This document shows positions 5,350 to 10,929 of a DNA stretch of 10,929 nucleotides, one piece after another. The notes under the pieces are model-generated. The model was given only the letters and a program-made list of their open reading frames with translations. It was not told where the DNA came from and did not search any database. The position numbers and the translations under genes were made by a program. How positions within the stretch are numbered: the stretch's first letter is position 1; each line of letters starts with the position of its first letter. This stretch comes from an uncultured Litorilinea sp. (GTDB taxonomy: Bacteria; Chloroflexota; Anaerolineae; Caldilineales; Caldilineaceae): positions 1 through 10,929 of the forward strand of contig CAKZVN010000318.1 in the NCBI GenBank assembly GCA_937922105.1. The letters are read 5' to 3'.

Positions 5350-6543
5350 ATGAGCCTGGACCAGTTTGCGATTATCGAATCAACGTTGCGGGAAGGGGAG
5401 CAGTTTGCCAATGCGTTCTTCACCAGCGACCAAAAGGTAGAGATTGCGCGGTTGCTGGATGCCTTCGGGGTGGAGTACTTGGAGTTGACGTCGCCCGCCG
5501 CCAGCCCGCAGAGCCGCATTGACTGTACGCGCATCGCCAAGTTGGGCCTGAAGGCCAAGATTCTCACCCATGTGCGCTGCCATATGGACGACGCCAAGTT
5601 GGCGGTGGACACCGGTGTGGACGGGATTGATGTGGTCTTCGGGACCAGCAGCTATCTGCGCGAGTTTTCCCACGGCAAGGATATCCCCTATATCATTGAA
5701 AGCGCCATTGAGGTCATCGAGTATGTGAAGAGCCAGGGGCTGGAGGTGCGCTTCAGCAGCGAGGACTCGTTCCGCAGCGACCTGGTGGACTTGCTCACAG
5801 TCTATCGCGCCGTGGACAAGATCGGGGTCAACCGCGTGGGGATTGCCGATACGGTGGGCGTCGCCAACCCGCGACAGGTGTACGATTTGGTGAAGACGCT
5901 GCGCGGGGTGGTGCGCTGTGACATCGAATTTCATGGGCACAACGACACCGGCTGCGCGGTGGCGAATGCTTACTGCGCGCTGGAGGCGGGCGCTACCCAC
6001 GTGGATACGTCGGTGCTGGGCATCGGCGAGCGCAACGGCATTACGCCGCTGGGCGGGCTGATTGCGCGCATGTATGTCCACAACCCGGACGCGATTCGCG
6101 CCAAGTATCACCTGCCGCTGCTGCGCGAGGTGGAAAATTATGTGGCGTCGCTGGTCAATGTGGACGTGCCGTTCAACAACTACATTACCGGTTACACCGC
6201 GTTTACGCACAAGGCGGGCATCCACGCCAAGGCGATTCTCAATAACCCCAGCACCTATGAGATTCTCGACCCGGCAGACTTCGGACTGACGCGCTATGTG
6301 CATGTGGCACACCGGCTGACAGGCTGGAACGCGATCAAGCAGCGCGCCGAGCAGTTGGAACTTGACCTGACCGACGACGAGATCAAGCGCATCACCGCGC
6401 AGATCAAGGTCTTGGCCGATCAGAAGCCCCTGAGCCTGGACGACGTGGATGTCTTGTTGCGCAGTTATCACAGCCGCAGCGCCGAAGCGGAGGGGATCGA
6501 GGCGTTGCCGGTGGTGGAGAGCGGGACCAATAGCGCCGTATGA
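5350..6543 (+). CDS. lysS: Homocitrate synthase (AAA lysine pathway)
   Basis: First committed step of the alpha-aminoadipate route: acetyl-CoA plus 2-oxoglutarate gives homocitrate and CoA in the cytoplasm. The 397-residue protein has the DRE-TIM metallolyase signature IIESTLREGEQFANAFF (R14 and E15 at the active site), TSPAASPQSR, THVRCH (H74), FSSEDSFRSD, the metal-ligand motif EFHGHNDTG (H195, H197) and IGERNGITPLGG, followed by the C-terminal subdomain (YTAFTHKAGIHAKAI). It reads very like Thermus Lys20. STLREGEQFA rather than the 2-isopropylmalate synthase pattern, together with LysW in the same cluster, favours homocitrate synthase over LeuA. The C-terminal regulatory domain of LeuA is absent. 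Related enzymes are feedback-inhibited by lysine at the substrate site. AAGGAG and AAAGGG lie before the ATG. The stop overlaps the next start (ATGA). Confidence 0.93.
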   Translation: MSLDQFAIIESTLREGEQFANAFFTSDQKVEIARLLDAFGVEYLELTSPAASPQSRIDCTRIAKLGLKAKILTHVRCHMDDAKLAVDTGVDGIDVVFGTSSYLREFSHGKDIPYIIESAIEVIEYVKSQGLEVRFSSEDSFRSDLVDLLTVYRAVDKIGVNRVGIADTVGVANPRQVYDLVKTLRGVVRCDIEFHGHNDTGCAVANAYCALEAGATHVDTSVLGIGERNGITPLGGLIARMYVHNPDAIRAKYHLPLLREVENYVASLVNVDVPFNNYITGYTAFTHKAGIHAKAILNNPSTYEILDPADFGLTRYVHVAHRLTGWNAIKQRAEQLELDLTDDEIKRITAQIKVLADQKPLSLDDVDVLLRSYHSRSAEAEGIEALPVVESGTNSAV

Positions 6544-7106
6544 ATGACCCGCAACCCTGGCTGACGCTGGCGACCCGTGCTGTCTTCGCCAACCGCTGGT
6601 TGGCGGTCGCGGTGGATGATGTGGTCTTGCCCGACGGGCGACGCTATGAGTATACGCGGTTGGAGCCGGGTGGCGTGGGCGTGGGGGTGGTGGGCTTCAA
6701 CGACGCAGGCGATCTTCTGTTGGAGCGGGAATATCGTCACGGTGTCGGTGAGGTGATCTGGCAAGTGCCGGGCGGCATCGCCAATGCCGGCGAATCGTTG
6801 CAAGCCGCAGGCCTGCGCGAGTTGCGCGAGGAGACCGGCTACGCACCTGCGCACGTGACCCCGGAGACGGTGCGCTATCTGGGCGCAGTGTGGGATAACC
6901 CCGCCTTTGGCGTTGCCCAAAGCCATCTTTATGCGGTGTGGGGGCTGGTTCAAGTGGCGGAGCCGCAGCGGGACGGCGCCGAGTTTGTGACGTTGCACTG
7001 GTGCTCGCCGGATTGGCTGAAAGAAGCGGTGCGTCGCGGGGAGATCAAGGATCGCGTGCTGGTGGCGGCGGTGGCGTTTTTGATGGTCAACGGCTGGATG
7101 GCTTGA
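6540..7106 (+). CDS. Nudix hydrolase 1 (ADP-ribose pyrophosphatase-like)
   Basis: This 188-residue protein has a complete Nudix box G-x5-E-x7-RE-U-x-EE-x-G-U at residues 79-101, with GGIANAGES and RELREETGY. WQVPGG precedes it and YLGAVWDNPAFGVAQSH follows, an arrangement like NudF/ADP-ribose pyrophosphatases. Such enzymes hydrolyse nucleoside diphosphates linked to another group (ADP-ribose, NADH, sugar nucleotides) with Mg2+. The specific substrate is not evident. The ATG at 6540 overlaps the lysS stop as ATGA, so the gene is translationally coupled to homocitrate synthase. A gap of 28 bp follows before lysT. No lysine-pathway step requires a Nudix enzyme, which makes its position notable. 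It could be housekeeping, or could control a nucleotide-containing cofactor such as CoA or NAD used by the pathway; the CoA-specific UPF0035 motif was not seen. Confidence 0.88.
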   Translation: MNDPQPWLTLATRAVFANRWLAVAVDDVVLPDGRRYEYTRLEPGGVGVGVVGFNDAGDLLLEREYRHGVGEVIWQVPGGIANAGESLQAAGLRELREETGYAPAHVTPETVRYLGAVWDNPAFGVAQSHLYAVWGLVQVAEPQRDGAEFVTLHWCSPDWLKEAVRRGEIKDRVLVAAVAFLMVNGWMA

Positions 7107-7134
7107 ACGGGACGGTAGACGGGCCGAGGAGCGG

Positions 7135-8460
7135 ATGATGGGGGCGCAGACTTTCGCACAAAAGGCATTGGCGCGGGCCGCAGGGTTGCCCACTGTGGCG
7201 GTGGGACAGGTGGTGGATGCGCGGCCCGACGTGATTCTGAGCCATGACAACAGTGCAGCGATCCGCCGCATCTGGCTGGAGTTCGGCCAAGCACGTGTGT
7301 TGGACCCGGCGCGGCTGGCGATCACGCTGGACCACGCCGTGCCTGCGCCGACGACGCGCCACGCCCAGAACCATGCCGAGATTCGCGACTTTGTGCGCGA
7401 ACAGGGCATCCGCAACTTTTGGGAAGTGGGCCGCGGCATCTGTCACCAGGTGTTGAGCGAGGAAGCCGTGGTGTTGCCGGGGCAGACCATCCTGGGCGCG
7501 GATTCACACACGACCCATTTCGGTTGGCTGGGCGCGTTCGGCGCGGGGATCGGGCGCAGCGAGGTGGCGGTGCTGTGGGCGACGGGCGAACTGTGGCTGC
7601 GTGTGCCGGAGAGCCTGCACATCATCGTGGAGGGTACTTGGCCGTTGGGCGTGACGGCGAAGGACTTTGCCCTGCGGCTGATCGGCGATCTGGGTGCAGA
7701 CGGCGGGTTGTACGCGTCGGTGGAGTTTAGCGGCCCGGCAATCCAGGCGCTTTCGCTGGAGTCGCGTATGGTGTTGCCCAACATGATGGCTGAGTTCGGC
7801 GCCAAGACGGCCTATATTGCGCCGGACGACGCGGTCTTTGCCTATTTGGCCCCGCGCTGGGCGGCGCGACGGCGGCGCTTGGGCGAGCCGGTGGACGAAC
7901 CGCTGGAAGAGATCATGGCAACCTTCGCCGCAGGTGCGCTCTACCCCGATCCTGATGCGAGCTATGCGGCAGTACATCGCTATGACGCGGCTCGCCTGGA
8001 GCCGTATGTGGCGTGTCCCCATGCGGTGGACAAGGTCGTGCCGGTGTCGGCTTTGCCGCACACGCCGGTGCAACAGGCCTTCTTGGGAACCTGTACCAAT
8101 GGTCGTCTGGAGGACATTGCCGCTGCCGCGCAGGTGGTGGCGGGGCGGCGGGTAGCGCCGGGGACGCGCTTCTTGGTGATCCCGGCTTCCAGCCAAGTCT
8201 TGCACGAGGCCGTGCGCCTGGGCTATGTGACGACGTTGCTGGAGGCGGGCGCGGTGATCGGTGTGCCGGGGTGTGGTCCGTGCATGGGCAATCATATGGG
8301 AATTCCTGCGCCGGGTGAGGTGACGATTTCCAGCGCCAATCGCAACTTCCGCGGGCGCATGGGCACGGCGGATGCCGAGGTCTACTTGGCAAGTCCGGCG
8401 GTGGTGGCGGCGTCGGCTGTGCTGGGGCGCATCGGTGACCCGCGCGAAGTAACCGGTTAG
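7135..8460 (+). CDS. lysT: Homoaconitase large subunit
   Basis: The large subunit of the heterodimeric aconitase-family enzyme that converts homocitrate to homoisocitrate via cis-homoaconitate. The 441 residues carry the LeuC/aconitase features: DHAVPAPTTRHAQNHAEI, GADSHTTHFGWLGAFGAGIGRSE, LGTCTNGR and PGCGPCMGNHMGIP. The [4Fe-4S] ligands are C320, C380 and C383. SSANRNFRGRMGT lies near the C-terminus. The sequence alone does not separate homoaconitase from 3-isopropylmalate dehydratase; the operon with homocitrate synthase and LysW decides for LysT, and dual use is possible. Two adjacent ATG codons (7135, 7138) are available. GAGGAG at 7126-7131 is better spaced for the second, so the protein may be one residue shorter. 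lysU follows after 18 bp. Confidence 0.9.
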   Translation: MMGAQTFAQKALARAAGLPTVAVGQVVDARPDVILSHDNSAAIRRIWLEFGQARVLDPARLAITLDHAVPAPTTRHAQNHAEIRDFVREQGIRNFWEVGRGICHQVLSEEAVVLPGQTILGADSHTTHFGWLGAFGAGIGRSEVAVLWATGELWLRVPESLHIIVEGTWPLGVTAKDFALRLIGDLGADGGLYASVEFSGPAIQALSLESRMVLPNMMAEFGAKTAYIAPDDAVFAYLAPRWAARRRRLGEPVDEPLEEIMATFAAGALYPDPDASYAAVHRYDAARLEPYVACPHAVDKVVPVSALPHTPVQQAFLGTCTNGRLEDIAAAAQVVAGRRVAPGTRFLVIPASSQVLHEAVRLGYVTTLLEAGAVIGVPGCGPCMGNHMGIPAPGEVTISSANRNFRGRMGTADAEVYLASPAVVAASAVLGRIGDPREVTG

Positions 8461-8478
8461 ACGAGAAAGGCGGAGACC

Positions 8479-9003
8479 ATGCAACCAATTGTGGGCCGCG
8501 CGTGGGTCTATGGCGATAATGTGAATACCGACGTGATCTTTCCCGGCAAGTATACCTACACGGTGACCGAGCGCAGCGAGATTGCGCGGCACGCGTTGGA
8601 GGATTTGGACTCGACCTTTGCCGCAGGTGTGCAACCCGGTGACGTGATTGTTGCCGGGCGTAACTGGGGCTGCGGCTCCAGCCGGGAACAGGCCGCGACT
8701 TGTCTGGTCTACAGCGGCGTGGGGGCGGTGATCGCGGTGAGTTTCAGTCGTATTTTCTTCCGCAATGCGCTGAACAACGGCCTGCCCGCGATTGTCTGCC
8801 CGCCTGCGGTGGCGGCGATTCGCGCCGGGGAGACGGTAACTGTGGACTTGGCGGGGTGCACGGTGCACTGCGCGTCCGGGGTGTTTACCTTCCCGCCCCT
8901 GAGCGAGAAGGTGCTGGAGATGATCGAGGCGGGTGGGCTGGTGGCGTATGTAAAACGGCGGCTGGGGGCTGTGCCGGGCGGCGCGACGGCGGGACTCGCG
9001 TGA
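8479..9003 (+). CDS. lysU: Homoaconitase small subunit
   Basis: The swivelling small subunit that completes the homoaconitase active site with LysT. The 174-residue protein has VYGDNVNTDVIFPG, the LeuD/LysU signature AGRNWGCGSSREQA (residues 59-72, with the substrate-binding SSRE), and SFSRIFFRNALNNGLP. The loop that discriminates substrates in this family follows FPG and reads KYTYT (residues 24-28). GGAG stands 5 nt before the ATG. The last residues (PGGATAGLA) look disordered. The stop codon overlaps the GTG start of the second Nudix gene. As with LysT, the distinction from the isopropylmalate dehydratase small subunit rests on context. Confidence 0.9.
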   Translation: MQPIVGRAWVYGDNVNTDVIFPGKYTYTVTERSEIARHALEDLDSTFAAGVQPGDVIVAGRNWGCGSSREQAATCLVYSGVGAVIAVSFSRIFFRNALNNGLPAIVCPPAVAAIRAGETVTVDLAGCTVHCASGVFTFPPLSEKVLEMIEAGGLVAYVKRRLGAVPGGATAGLA

Positions 9004-9464
9004 GGGTGTGGTTGCTGCGGCTAGCCTATGCCGCGCTCAAGCTGAAGTGGCGGCTCTTGCGCCCTATCAGCATCGGCGTGCGCATGGTTGTGCTGCGTGA
9101 CGGCGCGGTGCTGCTGGTGCGCCACACCTATCAGTCCGGCTGGTTTTTGCCGGGGGGTGGTCTGAATCGCGGGGAGACCCCGCGCGAGGCTGCCGAGCGC
9201 GAAGCCTATGAGGAAGCAGGAGTGCGCTGTCGCACACCGGCGCGATTGGTGGACCTTGCCAGCAGCTTTATCGGCGGCAAGAGCGATCATGTGGCGATCT
9301 TTTTGACTACCGACTTCGAGGTGACGGAGCCGCCCGACCGTTGGGAGATTGCGGAAGTAAAGTGGTTCGACTTGAATGAGTTGCCGGATGATCTGCACGA
9401 GAACACGCGGCGGCGCATCTTGGCGATTGCGTGGGCCGCGCAGGCTGGAGCCAAGCTGCCATGA
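9000..9464 (+). CDS. Nudix hydrolase 2
   Basis: The frame could be opened far upstream inside lysU, but the conserved protein starts at or near the GTG at 9000, which overlaps the lysU stop (GTGA) and gives 154 residues. The Nudix box spans residues 53-75: GGLNRGE, then REAYEEAGV, with Ala in the first hydrophobic position. Before it are ISIGVRMVVLRDGAVLLVRHTY and GWFLPGGG; after it VDLASSF and KSDHVAIFLTTDF. The short N-terminal stretch (RVWLLRLAYAALKLKWRLL) is basic and amphipathic and may touch membrane or a partner. It belongs to a different Nudix branch from the gene at 6540 (MutT-like general pyrophosphohydrolase type), so the two are not recent duplicates. The substrate is unknown. GTG at 9006 is an alternative start. 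A gene-free stretch of 121 bp follows. Confidence 0.85.
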   Translation: MRVWLLRLAYAALKLKWRLLRPISIGVRMVVLRDGAVLLVRHTYQSGWFLPGGGLNRGETPREAAEREAYEEAGVRCRTPARLVDLASSFIGGKSDHVAIFLTTDFEVTEPPDRWEIAEVKWFDLNELPDDLHENTRRRILAIAWAAQAGAKLP

Positions 9465-9585
9465 GCTGAGATTTGTGCGGACGTTGTCTTGGTGGGATTG
9501 GGTCTGTGGCTGCTGGTGGACCTGCTGTGCGTTGGGTGAGGAATACCGGCACGATCGGTAGTGGCGGCTGGGGAGAGGCGCACCC

Positions 9586-10650
9586 ATGTACCGGATTGCG
9601 TTGATTCCAGGAGACGGCATTGGGTTGGAGGTAGTCCCGGCTGCGGCGACTGTGCTGCGTGCCGGCGGGCTGCCCGTGGAGTTTGTGGAGGTGGAGGCTG
9701 GGTTCGAGCTGTTCCGGCGCACGGGCGAGGCGCTGCCGCGGGAGACTCTGGCGACGGTGGCAGCGTGTGATGCCGCGCTCTTTGGCGCGGTCAGTTCGCC
9801 CAGCACGCGCACGCCCGGCTATGCCAGCCCCATCTTGACCTTGCGGAAGGAACTGGACCTTTACGCCAACATTCGTCCCGCACGCTCCGCGCCGGTGGCG
9901 GGCAGCCGTCCTGACATTGATCTGGTCATCGTGCGTGAAAACACCGAGTGTCTCTATGTCAAGCAGGAGACCGAGGTGGAGCCGGGTGAGCGCGTGGTCG
10001 CGCAGCGGGTGATCACGCGGCGCGCGTCGGCACGGGTGGCACGAGTCGCGTGTGAACTGGCGCTGCGCCGCGCGCCCCAGCGCGGCAAGCCCCCGTTGCT
10101 GACGGTGGTGCACAAAGCCAATGTACTGGCGTTGTCGGATGGGCTGTTTCGCACCACGGCGCTGGACGTAGCCGCGGGGACGCCCGGTCTGGCAGTGGAG
10201 GAGCAACTGGTGGATTCCATGGTCTACCGGTTGATCCGCGAGCCGGAGCGCTATGATGTGGTGGTGACGACCAATTTGTATGGCGATATTGTGAGCGATG
10301 CGGCAGCGGCGCTGGTGGGCGGGCTAGGGTTAGCGCCCAGCGCCAATGTGGGCGACCGCTTTGTGCTGGCGGAGCCGGTCCACGGCAGCGCGCCGGATCT
10401 CGCGGGTAAAGGGATTGCCAACCCGCTGGCGACGGTATCCGCAGCCGCATTGCTGTGTGCGCATTTGGGCGAGACCGCGCTTGCGGCACGCCTTGAGCGG
10501 GCAGTGGATGCGGTGCTACGCAGCGGCGTGGTGACGCCTGACCTGGGCGGGCGTGCCACGACGCAGGAGGTGACGCACGCGGTCTGTCGTGAGGTGGAGA
10601 CCGCGCGCGCGGCCTACGAGATTGTTGGCGGAGCGCGTGCCGCGGCGTAA
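9586..10650 (+). CDS. hicd: Homoisocitrate dehydrogenase (isocitrate/isopropylmalate dehydrogenase family)
   Basis: Oxidises and decarboxylates homoisocitrate to 2-oxoadipate with NAD+ and Mg2+. The 354 residues follow Thermus HICDH closely: IALIPGDGIG, TLRKELDLYANIRPARS (R87, R98), VIVRENTECLYVKQE (R117, Y124), VHKANVL (K177), TTNLYGDIVSD (metal-binding D234, D238), VGGLGLAPSANVGD, and EPVHGSAPDLAGKGIANP, whose Asp is typical of NAD+ use. The short RENTE-x-LYV segment, without the LeuB insertions, favours homoisocitrate or isocitrate over isopropylmalate; side activity on those acids is common in the family. One oddity is ENTEC (C122) where the family nearly always has ENTEG. GGGAGAGG lies 7 nt before the ATG, and the start residues MYRIALI match the family. 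It probably belongs to the same transcript as lysSTU. Confidence 0.91.
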   Translation: MYRIALIPGDGIGLEVVPAAATVLRAGGLPVEFVEVEAGFELFRRTGEALPRETLATVAACDAALFGAVSSPSTRTPGYASPILTLRKELDLYANIRPARSAPVAGSRPDIDLVIVRENTECLYVKQETEVEPGERVVAQRVITRRASARVARVACELALRRAPQRGKPPLLTVVHKANVLALSDGLFRTTALDVAAGTPGLAVEEQLVDSMVYRLIREPERYDVVVTTNLYGDIVSDAAAALVGGLGLAPSANVGDRFVLAEPVHGSAPDLAGKGIANPLATVSAAALLCAHLGETALAARLERAVDAVLRSGVVTPDLGGRATTQEVTHAVCREVETARAAYEIVGGARAAA

Positions 10651-10694
10651 CGCGCGTTCGGCCCGGTCGGCAAAGCAGGCGAAGCGGGATGCAG

Positions 10695-10703
10695 TGGTAT
10701 AGT
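10695..10703 (+). promoter_or_regulatory. Candidate internal extended -10 promoter for lysW
   Basis: TGG followed directly by TATAGT (10698-10703) is an extended -10. No good -35 stands 16-18 bp upstream. It lies in the 132-bp gap between the dehydrogenase and lysW, about 80 bp before the lysW ATG, and would give lysW and later genes extra transcription. Confidence 0.45.
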
Positions 10704-10716
10704 GTTGGGTCAAGAA

Positions 10717-10733
10717 CCGCCTGATCCAGGCGG
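10717..10733 (+). other. Perfect GC-rich hairpin in the lysW leader
   Basis: CCGCCTG (10717-10723) pairs with CAGGCGG (10727-10733) around a 3-nt ATC loop. No T-run follows, so it is not an intrinsic terminator. It sits just after the predicted start point and would place a stable stem near the 5' end of a lysW mRNA, or at a processing site of the long transcript. Confidence 0.55.
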
Positions 10734-10782
10734 CGTAAACGGACAAAAACGCAGGCAAGGATATTCGCCGAGGAGAGAAGCC

Positions 10783-10929
10783 ATGTCCATCAAGACCGTA
10801 TCCGGTGTTGCAAGCTGTCCGGAGTGTTTTGCCGAGATTGAGTTGTCCAATGTGATGCAGAACGAGATCGTGCAGTGCCCCGATTGTGGCGCGGACTTGG
10901 AAGTGATCAGCATCGAGCCGCTGGAATTG
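10783..10929 (+). CDS. lysW: LysW amino-group carrier protein (3' end off the right edge)
   Basis: Forty-nine codons are visible to the window edge. LysW is a small acidic carrier: LysX joins the amino group of alpha-aminoadipate to its C-terminal glutamate, and the later enzymes (LysZ, LysY, LysJ, LysK) work on the carrier-bound intermediate. The zinc ribbon is complete: C12-P-E-C15 (SCPECFAEIEL) and C32-P-D-C35 (VQCPDCGADLEV). The protein is acidic, as expected. The family is about 54 residues and ends in EDWGE, which would lie just past the edge, so that diagnostic end is not seen. GAGGAGAG stands about 6 nt before the ATG. Reading is open upstream in frame to a GTG at 10702, but the ribosome-binding site and the family start favour 10783. 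Its presence fixes the pathway as lysine via AAA (or a bifunctional Lys/Arg version). Confidence 0.92.
   Translation, partial: MSIKTVSGVASCPECFAEIELSNVMQNEIVQCPDCGADLEVISIEPLEL

Noticed and set aside
5380..6471. Long minus-strand open frame antisense to homocitrate synthase (and similar long frames opposite lysT at 7504-8868 and across 2963-4327)
   Set aside because: Shadow frames of high-GC genes: no recognisable domains, His/Arg-rich composition, and a well-conserved protein in the other frame.
9489..9539. Leu-rich short reading frame (codons such as TTG, CTG, CTG) before the homoisocitrate dehydrogenase, resembling a leucine leader peptide
   Set aside because: No Shine-Dalgarno before the TTG/GTG starts and no terminator hairpin with a T-run before 9586. 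G/T-rich sequence gives Leu codons by chance.
10702..10782. In-frame GTG extension of lysW
   Set aside because: It begins within the candidate -10 element, lacks a ribosome-binding site and does not resemble LysW. GAGGAGAG points to the ATG at 10783.
1..10929. CRISPR arrays, insertion sequences, integrases or attachment sites
   Set aside because: No repeat-spacer pattern, transposase-like protein or flanking inverted repeats were found. The tRNA-Glu has its own terminator and no duplicated 3' end was noticed.

Overview
The window is high-GC bacterial chromosome. The gene content suggests a member of the Chloroflexota (Anaerolineae / Caldilineae / Ardenticatenia-like): a LexA with Gram-positive-type GAAC-N4-GTTC boxes, RecO, a WSPDG-repeat lipoprotein, and the LysW-type alpha-aminoadipate (AAA) lysine pathway best known from Thermus and archaea. 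The phylum is an inference; the gene calls mostly rest on clear motifs.

Left part (1-2112) is all on the minus strand. From right to left it holds a tRNA-Glu(UUC) unit with its own sigma70-type promoter and Rho-independent terminator, then recO, then a MazG-like nucleotide pyrophosphohydrolase overlapping recO by 14 bp, then lexA running off the left edge. lexA has an excellent promoter (TTGACA-N17-TATACT) with three LexA-box-like sites in, above and below it, as expected for SOS autoregulation. The transcribed leader also carries an unexplained set of phased CCCAA repeats.

The middle (2211-4822) holds two convergent genes whose 3' ends overlap by 25 bp. One is a nitrilase-superfamily protein that appears to have lost its catalytic cysteine. 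The other is a secreted TolB/WD40-like beta-propeller lipoprotein.

The right part (4967-10929, plus strand) is a lysine biosynthesis operon: homocitrate synthase (lysS), Nudix hydrolase 1, homoaconitase large and small subunits (lysT, lysU), Nudix hydrolase 2, homoisocitrate dehydrogenase, and the amino-group carrier LysW (cut by the window edge). Together they convert 2-oxoglutarate plus acetyl-CoA to 2-oxoadipate and supply the carrier for the later steps, whose genes (lysX, lysZ, lysY, lysJ, lysK) probably lie beyond the right edge. Both Nudix genes are joined to the preceding lys gene by stop-start overlaps.

The most notable element is the roughly 350-nt leader of this operon. A perfect promoter is followed by a 23-codon ORF with a Shine-Dalgarno and GTG start that contains Lys-Lys-Ser-Lys-Lys. 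After it come three mutually exclusive RNA pairings that end in a strong intrinsic terminator. This is the layout of a ribosome-mediated lysine attenuator. A smaller second control point, an extended -10 plus hairpin, precedes lysW.
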